64,000 bases of DNA from CAYYFX01 sp964471155. Lineage in GTDB: Bacteria; ARS69. Where the stretch lies: positions 1-64,000 of the forward strand of contig CAYYFX010000006.1 of the NCBI GenBank assembly GCA_964471155.1, read 5' to 3'. The position numbers and the translations under genes were made by a program. How positions within the stretch are numbered: position 1 is the first letter of the stretch; every line of letters starts with the position of its first letter. Positions 16,728 to 25,255 of this stretch are shown here, in pieces. Below the pieces are notes generated by a model. The model was given only the letters and a program-made list of their open reading frames with translations. It was not told the DNA's origin and made no database searches.

Positions 16728-17536
16728 GCGGCGCGCGGACCGGCGATCCCGCCCTCGCCAAGGAACCCGCGGCGCGTCCGGCCCCGCCGGCGGCCGAGCC
16801 GCCCGCGAGCGCGGTGGTCCGCATCGGACGCTTCTTCTTCGGCAAGCGGGACTTCGTCTTCACGGCCGTGTTCCTCCTCCTCGCGGTCGCGTCCCGTCCG
16901 CAGCCCTTCGGCGGCTCCGCGGGAACGGACCGCTGGCTGAACCTGGCCGGCGTGCTCGTGGCGCTCGCGGGGCAGGTGCTGCGCGCCGCGGTGATCGGCC
17001 TCGCGTACATCCGCCGCGGCGGCAAGGACAAGAGGATCTACGCGGACGATCTCGTGACGGACGGGTTCTTCGCGCACAGCCGCAATCCGCTGTACCTCGG
17101 CAACATGCTGGTCTACCTGGGCCTCTTCCTCGTGCTGAACTCCACGATCGGCTGGCTCGTGGGCGTGCCGTTCTTCCTCGTCGCGTACCTCTGCATCACC
17201 GCCGCGGAGGAGGAGTACCTCGGCCGCCGCTTCGGCGCCGCGTACGAGGAGTACCGCCGCCGCGTCCCGCGGTTCTTCCCCCGTCTCGCCGGCCTCGGCG
17301 ACACGATGCGCGGCATGCGCTTCCACTGGCGGCGGGTGATCCGCAAGGAGTACGGGTCGACCTACGCGTGGGTGGTGACGGTGCTGGCGCTGCTCGCGTA
17401 CGAGCGCGTGACGTGGGCCGGCGGCGACGCGAGCGGACCGGCGCTGCGCCGGATCGCGCTCGCCTGGGGGATCCTGACGATCCTCTACGGGGTCGCCCGC
17501 TGGCTGAAGAAGACCCACCGCATCGACGACGTCTGA
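16724..17536 (+). CDS. isoprenylcysteine methyltransferase-like membrane protein
   Basis: 270 residues. The GTG start at 16724 overlaps the cmoA stop (GTGA). Four to six membrane segments surround the PEMT/ICMT signature GFFAHSRNPLYLGNMLVYLG and EEEYLGRRFGAAYEEYRRRVPRFFP, which bind SAM at the membrane surface. The C-terminal 80 residues add two more hydrophobic segments. It probably methylates a lipid or a membrane-bound substrate. Co-transcription with cmoA may only reflect shared SAM chemistry; no substrate can be assigned. Confidence 0.83.
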   Translation: MSGARTGDPALAKEPAARPAPPAAEPPASAVVRIGRFFFGKRDFVFTAVFLLLAVASRPQPFGGSAGTDRWLNLAGVLVALAGQVLRAAVIGLAYIRRGGKDKRIYADDLVTDGFFAHSRNPLYLGNMLVYLGLFLVLNSTIGWLVGVPFFLVAYLCITAAEEEYLGRRFGAAYEEYRRRVPRFFPRLAGLGDTMRGMRFHWRRVIRKEYGSTYAWVVTVLALLAYERVTWAGGDASGPALRRIALAWGILTILYGVARWLKKTHRIDDV

Positions 17537-17556
17537 GGTCCGTCCCCGGGGGGACC
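17537..17556. terminator. hairpin between convergent genes
   Basis: GGTCC at 17537-17541 pairs with GGACC at 17552-17556, with CCCC/GGGG inside, directly after the methyltransferase stop and before the end of the convergent DUF438 gene. It has no T-tract; a GC-only terminator is plausible. Confidence 0.45.
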
Positions 17557-17569
17557 GGGCGGTCCATCG

Positions 17570-18901
17570 TCACGCCGTGTTCCCGACCGGAGGCGCGTCG
17601 TACTGCAGCAGCCGGCGCTGGCCCTCGAGCGCCCGCTCCCGGGTGAGATCCTGGGTCACCTCGAGCGTGCCGACGTACGTGCCGTCCGCATCCCGCATCG
17701 CGAAGTAGCGGATGAACACGAACCGGCCGCGGTAGTCGATCCAGAAGTCCGCCACATCCTGGCGCCCGCAGCGGAAGTCGCCCAGGATCCGCTCGACGAC
17801 GTCCACGCTCGCCGGCGGGTGGCAGTGCTGGACCTTACGGCCGATCACCGCCTTCGGGCGGACGAACACGCGCTTCGGCCCTTCGCTGAAGAACCGCACG
17901 CGATCGTCCGCGTCCACGAAGGTCAGGTCCACCGGCAGCACCGAGAACATCGCCATCAGCTGCGCCGGCGTCATGGCGCCGGTGGGGAACAGGACGGCGG
18001 CCTGCGGCGGGTCCGCGCGGCCCGCGATGCGCAGGCCGGACTCCCCGGCGCCGCCGCCCGGCGCCGCGGGCATCGGCGCCGCGGGGGCCGGGGCCGCCGC
18101 GGGCGCGGGGGGACGGTAGCCCTCGTCCGGGTCCACGATGCACCAGCCGAACTGCGGCGACTGCGTCCAGACCTCGCCCCACTCGATGCCCGTGAGCGTC
18201 TGGAGCGCCATGGGCAGCAGGATGCGCTCCTCCTTGAAGATCATCTCCTCGACCGCGTGCAGCGCGGGTTCGGCGACCTCGGAGCGGACGAGCCCCCATT
18301 CCTCGCGCGTGGCGCCCTCGGCCGTCAGCGCCTCGCGGAGGCTCGCGAGCCGCGTGCGGACCTCGTCGTCCTTGCCCCACATCACCTTCGACGGCCCGGT
18401 GATCCCGTGGCGCTCGAGGATCGGGAAGAGCAGGTTCTCCTTCCGCGCGTAGTGCTTGTCCACGTCCATCAGCTCGTTGAGGAGCGAGAGGCAGCGACGG
18501 ACCGCGTCCGGCGGCGCCGCCGTCGCCGGGTCCTGCGCGGCGCCGGGGGCCAGCGCCGCCAACGCCTCGCGGATCGATCGCACGTGCTGCGCGATCGCCG
18601 TGTTCTCCTTCCGGAACGTCGTCACGGGGTGCCCGGGCGGGAGCAGCGGCACGGGACGCTCCGTCAGGACCTCCGCGACGACCTGCGAGTGCAGATCGCA
18701 CATGCCCATGATCTCGCCGACCGGCACGCCCTCGGCGATGAGCTCCTGCTCCATCTGCGCGATCTCGGTGGCGTCGCACTCGCGGACGAGCGCCCGCAGC
18801 TGCGCCTTGACCTCCGCGGGAGCCTTGCCTTCGTGCAGGTGGCGGATGACATGCTTGAGGGTGGCGATCCGGTGCGCGCGATTGTTCAGCAGCTCGGACA
18901 T
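17570..18901 (-). CDS. DUF438 - hemerythrin - PAS protein
   Basis: 443 residues. Domain order: DUF438 (about 5-90, LKHVIRHLHEGKAPAEVKAQL), a hemerythrin-like HHE bundle (about 90-250, DVDKHYARKENLLFPILERHG and HAVEEMIFKEERILLP supplying His/Glu iron ligands), an Ala/Pro linker (about 270-310) and a PAS domain (about 315-430, PVDLTFVDADDRVRFFSEG, RFVFIRYFAMRDADG). This architecture is known from anaerobes and suggests a sensor or repair factor for O2, NO or redox state. It is transcribed away from a PadR regulator and shares an upstream region carrying repeated CTATGTA motifs. Confidence 0.85.
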   Translation of the reverse strand: MSELLNNRAHRIATLKHVIRHLHEGKAPAEVKAQLRALVRECDATEIAQMEQELIAEGVPVGEIMGMCDLHSQVVAEVLTERPVPLLPPGHPVTTFRKENTAIAQHVRSIREALAALAPGAAQDPATAAPPDAVRRCLSLLNELMDVDKHYARKENLLFPILERHGITGPSKVMWGKDDEVRTRLASLREALTAEGATREEWGLVRSEVAEPALHAVEEMIFKEERILLPMALQTLTGIEWGEVWTQSPQFGWCIVDPDEGYRPPAPAAAPAPAAPMPAAPGGGAGESGLRIAGRADPPQAAVLFPTGAMTPAQLMAMFSVLPVDLTFVDADDRVRFFSEGPKRVFVRPKAVIGRKVQHCHPPASVDVVERILGDFRCGRQDVADFWIDYRGRFVFIRYFAMRDADGTYVGTLEVTQDLTRERALEGQRRLLQYDAPPVGNTA

Positions 18902-18979
18902 GCGGGGGCTCCTCGGGCGGGCTTCCGCGGGCCGGCAGACCGCGCCCGCGAAAAGCGGATATCCAGATCCGATTAGTCT

Positions 18980-19057
18980 CTATGTACGCCTCGCCGGCTC
19001 CGGGAGCAAGGGGGGCCTTGACATACCTTGCACCACTATGTATAGTGCCTCTATGTA
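18980..19057. promoter_or_regulatory. three CTATGTA repeats, likely PadR operator
   Basis: CTATGTA occurs at 18980-18986, 19036-19042 and 19051-19057. The middle copy is part of the inverted repeat ACTAT-GT-ATAGT (19035-19046), which covers the -10 of the padR promoter. The first copy lies toward the divergent DUF438 gene. PadR proteins commonly bind AT-rich palindromes over their own promoter. Confidence 0.55.
19018..19046 (+). promoter_or_regulatory. near-consensus sigma-70 promoter of the padR operon
   Basis: TTGACA (19018-19023), 17 bases, TATAGT (19041-19046). This is the best housekeeping-type promoter seen in the window. It gives a leader of about 65 bases before the ATG at 19117. The likely operator overlaps the -10, which fits autorepression. 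Confidence 0.8.
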
Positions 19058-19116
19058 GGCCGGGGTTCGGCCCCGGGGAGGCACCCCGGTCCGGCTGCCG
19101 AACCGTCGGGAGAGCG

Positions 19117-19503
19117 ATGGACATCAACAAGGACCTGATCGCCGCATCCTCCACTCCGATCGTCCTGGCCATCCTGGCCGAGGCGGACAGCTACGGGTAC
19201 GCCATCCTGAAGCGTGTCCGGGAGCTGTCGGGCGGTCGCATGGAGTGGACGGACGGGATGCTGTACCCCGTCCTGCACCGGCTCGAGCGCCTCGGCCACA
19301 TCGAGGCGTACTGGCAGGTCGCGGAGACCGGTCGCCGCCGCAAGTACTACCGGATCACGCCGGGCGGCCGCGCGCAGCTCGCCGAGGAACGGCGACAGTG
19401 GCAGGCCGTGGACTCCACCCTGCGCGGCATCTGGCAATCACGCTCCGTCCCGATCCCGGCCGTCCCCGCGCCACAGTTCGCCCTCGTTCCCCGGGTGGCC
19501 TGA
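19117..19503 (+). CDS. PadR-family transcriptional regulator
   Basis: 128 residues. The ATG at 19117 follows CGGGAGAG. A winged helix of the PadR type: LAILAEADSYGYAILKRVRELSGG, then MLYPVLHRLERLGHIEAYW and RRKYYRITPGGRAQL, followed by a short C-terminal tail instead of the long coiled coil of PadR-s2 members. The next gene begins three bases after its stop and has a permease-prefix-like N-terminus, a very common PadR partner. It probably represses its own operon and perhaps the divergent DUF438 gene. Confidence 0.92.
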   Translation: MDINKDLIAASSTPIVLAILAEADSYGYAILKRVRELSGGRMEWTDGMLYPVLHRLERLGHIEAYWQVAETGRRRKYYRITPGGRAQLAEERRQWQAVDSTLRGIWQSRSVPIPAVPAPQFALVPRVA

Positions 19504-19506
19504 CCG

Positions 19507-20865
19507 ATGTCGAATCCCGAGCTCGCAGCATCCCTCGAAGAACAGATCGCCCGGTGGCGCAGCTACCTGCACCGCCGGCAGGCCATCCACTCCGTGGACG
19601 TGGCGGAACTGGAGGATCACCTGCGCGAGCAGATCGCGGGGCTCGCGGCCGCGGGGCTGTCCGACGACGAGGCGTTCCTCGTCGCCGTGAAGCGCATGGG
19701 CGCCCTCGACGACCTCTCGCGCGAGTTCGCGCGCGAGCACTCCGAGCGTCTGTGGAAGCAGCTCGTCGTGGTTCCGGCGGACCCGGCGGGACCGCGGGCG
19801 CGGGGACGGACCGACACGATCGTGCTGTTCGTGCTCGCCGTCGCCGCGGCCCTCACCACGCGCTTCGGCGTCGCCCTCCTGCCCCTGGAAGGCGCCCAGG
19901 TCCGGAACCTGGGCCTGTTCGTGCTCCCCTTCCTCACCGGCTACTTCGTCTGGAAGCGCCGCCTGGCCGCCGGCACGATCCGCTGGCTCGGCGCGGCGTT
20001 CGTCGCCGCCGGCATCTTCGCGAACGCGTACCCCTTCGCCCCGGGCGGGCACACCGAGGTGCTCACCACGCTGCACCTGCCCATCGCGCTGTGGCTCGCC
20101 GTGGGCGTGGCGTACGCGGGCGGGCGCTGGGCCGAGGTCGCCGGCCGGATGGACTTCATCCGCTTCTCGGGCGAGCTGGCCATCTACTACGTGCTGATCG
20201 CGCTCGGCGGCGGCGTCTTCACGGCGTTCATGATGATGATCTTCCAGGCCATCGGCGTGGACGCGGAACCCTTCTTCGAGTCATGGATCCTGCCGTGCGG
20301 CGCCTCGGGCGCCGTGCTCGTCGCCGCGTGGCTCGTCGAGGCGAAGCAGAGCGTCATCGAGAACATGGCGCCGGTCCTCACCCGCCTCTTCACGCCGCTG
20401 TTCGCCGCGTTGCTCATCACGTACCTCGTGACCCTGCTGTGGACCGGCCGCGGCATCGACATCGAGCGGAACGTGCTCATCGCCTTCGACCTGCTGCTGG
20501 TCGTGGTCCTCGGGCTCCTCCTGTACTCGGTCTCGGCCCGCGATCCGCAGTCGCCCCCGGGTGCCTTCGACATCCTCACGGTCGTGCTGCTCGTCAGCGC
20601 GCTCCTCGCGGACGCCGTGGCGCTCTGGGCCATCGCCGCGCGCATCACCGAGTTCGGGTTCACGCCGAACCGCGTGGCCGCGCTGGGCGAGAACGTGATC
20701 CTGCTCGTCAACCTGGCGTGGTCCGCGGTCCTGTACCTCGGCTTCCTGCGCGGGCGGCGGCCCTTCGCCGCGCTGGAGCGGTGGCAGACGGGCTACCTGC
20801 CGGTCTACGCCGTGTGGGCGGCGATCGTGGTGATCGCCTTCCCGTTGCTGTTCGGGTTCGTCTGA
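19507..20865 (+). CDS. membrane protein with permease-prefix-like N-terminus, PadR partner
   Basis: 452 residues. Residues 1-75 (RQAIHSVDVAELEDHLREQIAGL, GLSDDEAFLVAVKRMG) match the short helical domain found at the N-terminus of PadR-linked permeases. After it come about eleven membrane segments with few charged residues. No transporter signature was recognised. Tight spacing to padR shows co-expression, so its level is likely set by the signal PadR senses. Confidence 0.75.
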   Translation: MSNPELAASLEEQIARWRSYLHRRQAIHSVDVAELEDHLREQIAGLAAAGLSDDEAFLVAVKRMGALDDLSREFAREHSERLWKQLVVVPADPAGPRARGRTDTIVLFVLAVAAALTTRFGVALLPLEGAQVRNLGLFVLPFLTGYFVWKRRLAAGTIRWLGAAFVAAGIFANAYPFAPGGHTEVLTTLHLPIALWLAVGVAYAGGRWAEVAGRMDFIRFSGELAIYYVLIALGGGVFTAFMMMIFQAIGVDAEPFFESWILPCGASGAVLVAAWLVEAKQSVIENMAPVLTRLFTPLFAALLITYLVTLLWTGRGIDIERNVLIAFDLLLVVVLGLLLYSVSARDPQSPPGAFDILTVVLLVSALLADAVALWAIAARITEFGFTPNRVAALGENVILLVNLAWSAVLYLGFLRGRRPFAALERWQTGYLPVYAVWAAIVVIAFPLLFGFV

Positions 20866-20943
20866 TCCGGGAGTCGCACGGGTGCGGAGTCCTTCGGGCC
20901 CGAACGCGATGATCGCCGCCGTCGCGGGCGGATCGGGCGCCGC

Positions 20944-21450
20944 TCAGCGGTCGTTGAGGAGCGCCCACCGCTCGTGATCGCGCCAGCGCCCCGCGATCCG
21001 CAGGTACCGCGGCGAGTAGCCCTCGCGCCGGAACCCGAGCCGCTTCACGAGCCCCACGGACGCGTCGTTCCCCGGCTGGATGTTCGCCTCCAGGCGGTGC
21101 AGCCGCATCGGGCCGAAGGCGCGCGCGATCACCTTCGCCAGACCTGCCTTCATCAGCCCCCGCCCCGCGTGCGGCACGAACGCGTAGTACCCGAGGTATC
21201 CGCTCTTGAACACGCCGCGCACGATCTCCGAGATGTTCACGACGCCCGCGATCTCGGACGGATCGTCGCGCAGCACCACGAGGAAACTCACGTGCGTGCG
21301 CCCGTCCACGCGCTTCAGCCAGCGGCGGTAGTCCGCCCCCGTCCGGGGCGGGGACACGAGGCTTCCGTGCAGCTTCCGGCTGCGCTGCGCCGCGGCCACG
21401 AACGCCGCTTCGTGCCGCGGCGCCGGCGTCACGATCCGCACCGCGCTCAT
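20944..21450 (-). CDS. GNAT acetyltransferase, RimJ-like
   Basis: 168 residues. The start ATG at 21450 overlaps the stop of the next GNAT gene (ATGA). Acetyl-CoA site: VPHAGRGLMKAGLAKVIARAF; conserved strand LHRLEANIQPGNDASVGLVKRLGFRREG. The RimJ/RimL pattern fits N-terminal or small-molecule acetylation. Last gene of a minus-strand chain; the next gene is convergent. Confidence 0.88.
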   Translation of the reverse strand: MSAVRIVTPAPRHEAAFVAAAQRSRKLHGSLVSPPRTGADYRRWLKRVDGRTHVSFLVVLRDDPSEIAGVVNISEIVRGVFKSGYLGYYAFVPHAGRGLMKAGLAKVIARAFGPMRLHRLEANIQPGNDASVGLVKRLGFRREGYSPRYLRIAGRWRDHERWALLNDR

Positions 21451-22040
21451 CGCCGCCGCGCCTCCCACTCCGGCCGCAGGAGTCCCAGGATGAGCGAGTC
21501 CTGCACCTCCTCCTCGACGCGGAAGCGCTCCCGGAGCAACCCCTCGCGCCGGAAGCCCAGCCGCTCCAGGATGGCCAGGGACTTCGCGTTCCGCGGCTCC
21601 ACGTCCGCTTCCAGCCGGTGCAGCGCCAGCTCACGGAACGCGAAATCGAAGAGCGCGGTCAACGCCTCCGTCATCAGCCCCCGTCCCCAGAACGGCCGCT
21701 GCAACGCGTACCCGATCTCGGCGCGCTTGTGCTTCCAGTACAACTGGAAGAGTGTGCACGTGCCGATGAGGCGGTCGTCCTGCTGCAGCGCCACCGCCCA
21801 CTGGAAGCCGTCGCGCTCGCGGAACCAGCGGTCGATCTGCTCCAGGTACTCCGGCGCGCGCTTCGGGTCGGTCCACGCGCGCTCGCTCCAGTACCGGGAC
21901 ACGTCCTCGTTCGAGAACAGCGCGTACAGGTCCTCCGCGTCGCCCGGCCGCGTAGGCCGGAGGACCAGGCGCTCCGCCCGCAGTACCGGGAGCGCCGCCC
22001 CCCAGTCGTAGACGCCCGCCGTCATCCCGGGCCCGCTCAT
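21447..22040 (-). CDS. GNAT acetyltransferase, RimJ/RimL type
   Basis: 197 residues. The ATG at 22040 overlaps the decarboxylase stop. Typical RimJ-like features: LRAERLVLRPTRPGDAEDLY, the acetyl-CoA loop LQRPFWGRGLMTEALTALFDF and LHRLEADVEPRNAKSLAILE. It sits directly upstream of a second GNAT gene of the same subfamily, so the two may descend from a tandem duplication. Substrate unknown. Confidence 0.9.
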   Translation of the reverse strand: MSGPGMTAGVYDWGAALPVLRAERLVLRPTRPGDAEDLYALFSNEDVSRYWSERAWTDPKRAPEYLEQIDRWFRERDGFQWAVALQQDDRLIGTCTLFQLYWKHKRAEIGYALQRPFWGRGLMTEALTALFDFAFRELALHRLEADVEPRNAKSLAILERLGFRREGLLRERFRVEEEVQDSLILGLLRPEWEARRR

Positions 22041-23404
22041 GTCCGCACCCCGGGCACGTCGTCCGCCGCCGCGCGCAGCCGCATGAGGATCTCCGGCAGC
22101 CACGCGCGATGCTCCGGCTTCATCAAGCACGACCGCAGGCAGGTGATCGACTCCGTGTCCCACGACGCCACGGCCTCCGCCTCCTCCGCCAGGGCGCGCG
22201 GGTACGCCGCCACGGCGAGGTGAAGATCCCGCGCCGCGGCCGCGTCGAACACCGCGCGCGCCCGCGCCGACGCCTCCGACGACCGCTCCGCCCGCACCGC
22301 CCAGTTCACGATGTCCAGCGCCGGCGGCATGAGCGGCGCGAAGCGCGCATCGTCACGCAGGGCGTCGTACAGCGCCAGTGCCGCCTCGCGTCCGGCGTCC
22401 AGCGACCGCGCCAGCGCCCCGCCCCGCACGAGCGGCAGCATGCGCATCGTGGTCCAGAGCGCCACGGCCGCCGCCCCCGGGCGGGAGCACTCCAGCGAGA
22501 TCTCCCCGAGGTGCAGTTCCTTGGACGTGAAGTACGTGTACGGCGAGTCATGCCGGTAGAAGCGCCCGACGGACGGATCCCGGAAGATCACGCATCCGCA
22601 CCCGTACGGCTGCAACCCGTGCTTGTGCGGATCCACGACGACCGAGTCCGCGTCCGCCACCGCGTCGAAGGCCCGCCGCCCCTGCGGATCCAGCGTGCCC
22701 GACAGGGCGAAGTAGCCGCCGTAGGCCGCGTCGACGTGCACGCGCACGTCGCGCTCGCGGCACACGCGCAGGATCTCCGGCAGCGGATCCACCGTCCCCG
22801 CCGCCGTGGTCCCCAGCGTCGCCACCACGGTCCCCACGTCGCCGCCGCGGAGGACATCCTCCAGCGCGTCCACGTCCATCCGCCCGCGCGCGTCCACGGC
22901 CACCGTCCGGAACGGCACGCCCAGCACCGCGGACAGGCGGGCGTGCGTGTAGTGCGCCAGCGCCGACGCCGCCACCGCCTTCCCCGGGCGCAGCTCCCGC
23001 CCGACCCACAAGGCCTCGAAGTTCGCCATCGTGCCGCCGCCGCACAGGTGCCCGAGATGCCCGTCCATCCCGAACATCCGGGCGAGGTCCGCCACGGCCT
23101 CCCGCTCCATGGCGGAGCTGGCGCGGCCGCCGTCGAGCGCGTGGTTGTTCGGGTTCAAGGTCATGGCCAGCGCGTAGGCCAGCCGCGCCACCGGATGCGG
23201 AGGCTTGAGCATCTGTCCCGCGTACAGGGGGTGATGGTACGGGTAGTTGTCCTGCAGGCGGTCCGCCGCCGCGAGCAGCGCGTCGCGCATGCGCTCCGGG
23301 TCGGCATCCGCCCCCGCCGCCGGCAACCGGGCGAAGCCCTGCTCCAAGCGCGCCAGCGCCTCGGCCAGGAGCCCGGACTCCGTCCCGCCGCGCACCCCGC
23401 TCAT
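22037..23404 (-). CDS. PLP-dependent group II amino acid decarboxylase
   Basis: 455 residues. The ATG at 23404 overlaps the upstream stop. The PLP lysine is in VVDPHKHGLQPYGCG; the DAAYGG motif (VHVDAAYGGYFALSG) binds the pyridine nitrogen; NPNNHALDGGRASSAMEREA is the conserved substrate-side loop. The overall pattern fits the glutamate/aromatic-L-amino-acid/tyrosine decarboxylase group. The protein lacks the long N-terminus of eukaryotic members. Product would be an amine and CO2; the amino acid cannot be read from sequence. Translationally coupled to two acetyltransferases, one of which could acetylate the amine. Confidence 0.88.
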   Translation of the reverse strand: MSGVRGGTESGLLAEALARLEQGFARLPAAGADADPERMRDALLAAADRLQDNYPYHHPLYAGQMLKPPHPVARLAYALAMTLNPNNHALDGGRASSAMEREAVADLARMFGMDGHLGHLCGGGTMANFEALWVGRELRPGKAVAASALAHYTHARLSAVLGVPFRTVAVDARGRMDVDALEDVLRGGDVGTVVATLGTTAAGTVDPLPEILRVCRERDVRVHVDAAYGGYFALSGTLDPQGRRAFDAVADADSVVVDPHKHGLQPYGCGCVIFRDPSVGRFYRHDSPYTYFTSKELHLGEISLECSRPGAAAVALWTTMRMLPLVRGGALARSLDAGREAALALYDALRDDARFAPLMPPALDIVNWAVRAERSSEASARARAVFDAAAARDLHLAVAAYPRALAEEAEAVASWDTESITCLRSCLMKPEHRAWLPEILMRLRAAADDVPGVRT

Positions 23405-23847
23405 GCCGCGCCGCGCGCCTCCCGTGCCAGGTACGCCTCCGTGCCGCCGCCGCCGGGCGCGAGCATCGTGTCCACCCACGCCTGCCGCTCGCCCCAGAGG
23501 ACTTCCAGGTCCCACACGCAGAAGGACTCGTCGCCCCGCGCCGCGCGCCAGCCCTCGCCGCCCTTCCGCACGAACACGCGCACCGGCAGCTCGTTCTCCT
23601 GATCCCACCACGCGATCACCGCGTAGTCCCCGGTGCGTCCCTGGTGCGCGATGAGGAACGCCAGCCCGGGGCACCCGCGCGCCTCGTCCGGCTCCGGCAG
23701 CTCCCGCAGCGCGGCGTCCATCCCGGGCGCGAATCCGATCCAGTCCACCGGCCGCTCGCCGAACCGCACGGAGTACACCTTGATCCGCCACGGGCCGAAC
23801 GTGCGCGTGTCGTGCCTCTCGATGCGCCGCGGCGCGTACGCCTCCAC
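23401..23847 (-). CDS. conserved hypothetical protein
   Basis: 148 residues, not recognised as a named family. GTG start one base after the upstream stop; its own stop overlaps the decarboxylase start, so it is made together with it. Predicted alpha/beta protein rich in Trp and charged residues (FGPWRIKVYSVRF, DYAVIAWWDQENELPVRVFVRK, FCVWDLEVLWGERQAWVDTML). No signal peptide or membrane segment. Genes of this kind seem to travel with small metabolic enzymes, but I cannot assign a role. Confidence 0.75.
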   Translation of the reverse strand: MEAYAPRRIERHDTRTFGPWRIKVYSVRFGERPVDWIGFAPGMDAALRELPEPDEARGCPGLAFLIAHQGRTGDYAVIAWWDQENELPVRVFVRKGGEGWRAARGDESFCVWDLEVLWGERQAWVDTMLAPGGGGTEAYLAREARGAA

Positions 23848-23848
23848 G

Positions 23849-24280
23849 TCACCCTCCGAAGCGCTCGTGCACGCGCCACACGAGGGCGCGCGACGCGAAC
23901 GCGAGCGGGACCAGCACGATCCCGTACCCCAGCGTCCCCAGCAGGAGCAGCGGGGCGATCATCCCCACGTGATCCGCCAGGTCGAAGTCCGTCCAGCCGC
24001 CGTGCCGCGCCACGAGCGCCACGCGCTCGATCACCACGAACGCCGCCCAGTACGCCACGATCCCGGCATAGTACGTGGCCACGCCCCATCCCAGGTGCTC
24101 GCGCCCGCCGCAGCGCGCTCGCGACCACACGGTGAGCCGTCCGGCCGAGACGCCGGCGATCACCCCGGCCGCCATCCAGGAGAACCCGAAGGCGTCCGCC
24201 AGCCGGCCCTGCATCAGCTTCACCGCGACCACGTTCCACGCGACCCCGAGCAGCGCCGAGCAGGCCGTGGCCGCCATCAC
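23849..24280 (-). CDS. small membrane protein, four predicted segments
   Basis: 143 residues. GTG at 24280 shares GTGA with the stop of the DUF1801-like remnant; ATG at 24277 is an equal alternative. Four hydrophobic segments (around 3-22, 32-48, 66-86 and 105-127) and the sequence NVVAVKLMQGRLADAFGFSWMAAG. The layout resembles small DUF-type membrane proteins often found near GNAT and DUF1801 genes. No function is visible. Confidence 0.7.
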   Translation of the reverse strand: MMAATACSALLGVAWNVVAVKLMQGRLADAFGFSWMAAGVIAGVSAGRLTVWSRARCGGREHLGWGVATYYAGIVAYWAAFVVIERVALVARHGGWTDFDLADHVGMIAPLLLLGTLGYGIVLVPLAFASRALVWRVHERFGG

Positions 24281-24414
24281 GCGGCCGTCACTTCGCCTTC
24301 GCCCGGCCGAGCCCCGTGAAGGAACCAGTCCCCCTCGCGGCGCGCGTCGTCCTCGATGGAGTCCAGGAACGCCTTCGGTCTGGCGTTCGTCCTCCTCGTC
24401 TTCAGCCCGGCCAT
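24277..24414 (-). pseudogene. truncated DUF1801-type gene, translated remnant
   Basis: ATG at 24414 with GGAGGG five bases upstream opens 45 codons starting MAGLKTRRTNARPKAFLDSI. This looks like the first 30 residues of a DUF1801 protein (KTxPTxAxVxxFLxSI). After REGD the homology stops and an unrelated tail leads to a TGA overlapping the next start (GTGA). Intact family members are about 120-140 residues. It is read as an internal deletion that left a short leader peptide with its ribosome binding site. It could instead be a genuine small protein. Confidence 0.55.
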
Positions 24415-24424
24415 CGTCCCTCCG

Positions 24425-24850
24425 TCAGCGGCGGAACCAGTACGGCAGCGCGCCTCGGACACCCGTGTAGATCAGCGCGGCCGCGATCGCGATCATGGCC
24501 GCCGCGCCGCGGCCCTCGTCGAGCGAGGCGAACCCGTTCGCCCCGAGGAGAACGCCGCACGCGATCACGATCCCGCGGGGGATCGGCTGTTGCAGGAGCG
24601 GGCGGTCCGCCGGCGGCGCCGCGGGCGCGCCGGGGACGGCGGCGGATGGCGCGCCGGGTGGCCGTCGCCACTCCCGCCAGATCCCGTACAGCGCCCCGGC
24701 CACGAATCCCGCCGGACCCGTGATGAAGATGCCGAGGAGCGGTCCCTGGTTCGCGTCCGGGGCGAACACGATCGGACCGAAGAAGCCCGCGGCGAACGCC
24801 ACCGCGCCGACCACGATCGCCCAGAACAGCACCCGCGCCTCGCGCCCCAT
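24425..24850 (-). CDS. membrane protein of unknown function
   Basis: 141 residues. ATG at 24850 after GGGAGGT at six bases. Two hydrophobic segments near the start (FWAIVVGAVAFAAGFFGPIV, GPLLGIFITGPAGFVAGALYG), a Pro/Ala-rich cytoplasmic loop (PPGAPSAAVPGAPAAPPADR) and two more segments toward ALPYWFRR. It has its own likely promoter. No family was recognised. Confidence 0.7.
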   Translation of the reverse strand: MGREARVLFWAIVVGAVAFAAGFFGPIVFAPDANQGPLLGIFITGPAGFVAGALYGIWREWRRPPGAPSAAVPGAPAAPPADRPLLQQPIPRGIVIACGVLLGANGFASLDEGRGAAAMIAIAAALIYTGVRGALPYWFRR

Positions 24851-24869
24851 GCGGCACCTCCCGGGCGGC

Positions 24870-24899
24870 ACGATACCGCGGCCCGGCGCCGCGCGTCAC
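24870..24899 (-). promoter_or_regulatory. possible promoter for the membrane protein gene
   Basis: On the minus strand GTGACG (24899-24894), 18 bases, TATCGT (24875-24870). It overlaps the last codons of the DUF486 gene and lies 20 bases before the ATG at 24850. Moderate match only. Confidence 0.35.
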
Positions 24900-25234
24900 T
24901 TCCGGAAGACGAAGTACACCGCTCCCACGAGGCACAGCGCCGCCCACAGGAAGTCCAGCTTCACGGGCTGGCGCATGTACAGGACGGCGAAGGGGACGAA
25001 CACCGCGAGCGTGATCACCTCCTGCAGCACCTTGAGCTGCGGCAGGGACATCACGCCGTACCCGATCCGGTTCGCGGGCACCTGCAGGACGTACTCGAAG
25101 AACGCGATGCCCCAGCTCGCGAGCACGGCCACGAGCAGCGGCCGCGTGCGGAGGTCGCGCAGGTGCGCGTACCAGGCGAACGTCATGAACACGTTGGAGC
25201 ACACGAGCAGCGCGGCCGTGCGCAGGATCGTCAT
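24896..25234 (-). CDS. DMT-like small membrane protein, DUF486 family
   Basis: 112 residues with four hydrophobic segments. Family landmarks: NVFMTFAWYAHLRD, FFEYVLQVPANRIGY, LPQLKVLQEVITLAVF and FLWAALCLVGAVYFVFRK at the end. This closely fits the DUF486 family of small multidrug-resistance-like proteins. Transport function is presumed only by fold. It follows the VOC gene by 21 bases on the same strand. Confidence 0.88.
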   Translation of the reverse strand: MTILRTAALLVCSNVFMTFAWYAHLRDLRTRPLLVAVLASWGIAFFEYVLQVPANRIGYGVMSLPQLKVLQEVITLAVFVPFAVLYMRQPVKLDFLWAALCLVGAVYFVFRK

Positions 25235-25255
25235 GGACGGTGCGGTTCCTTTCGC

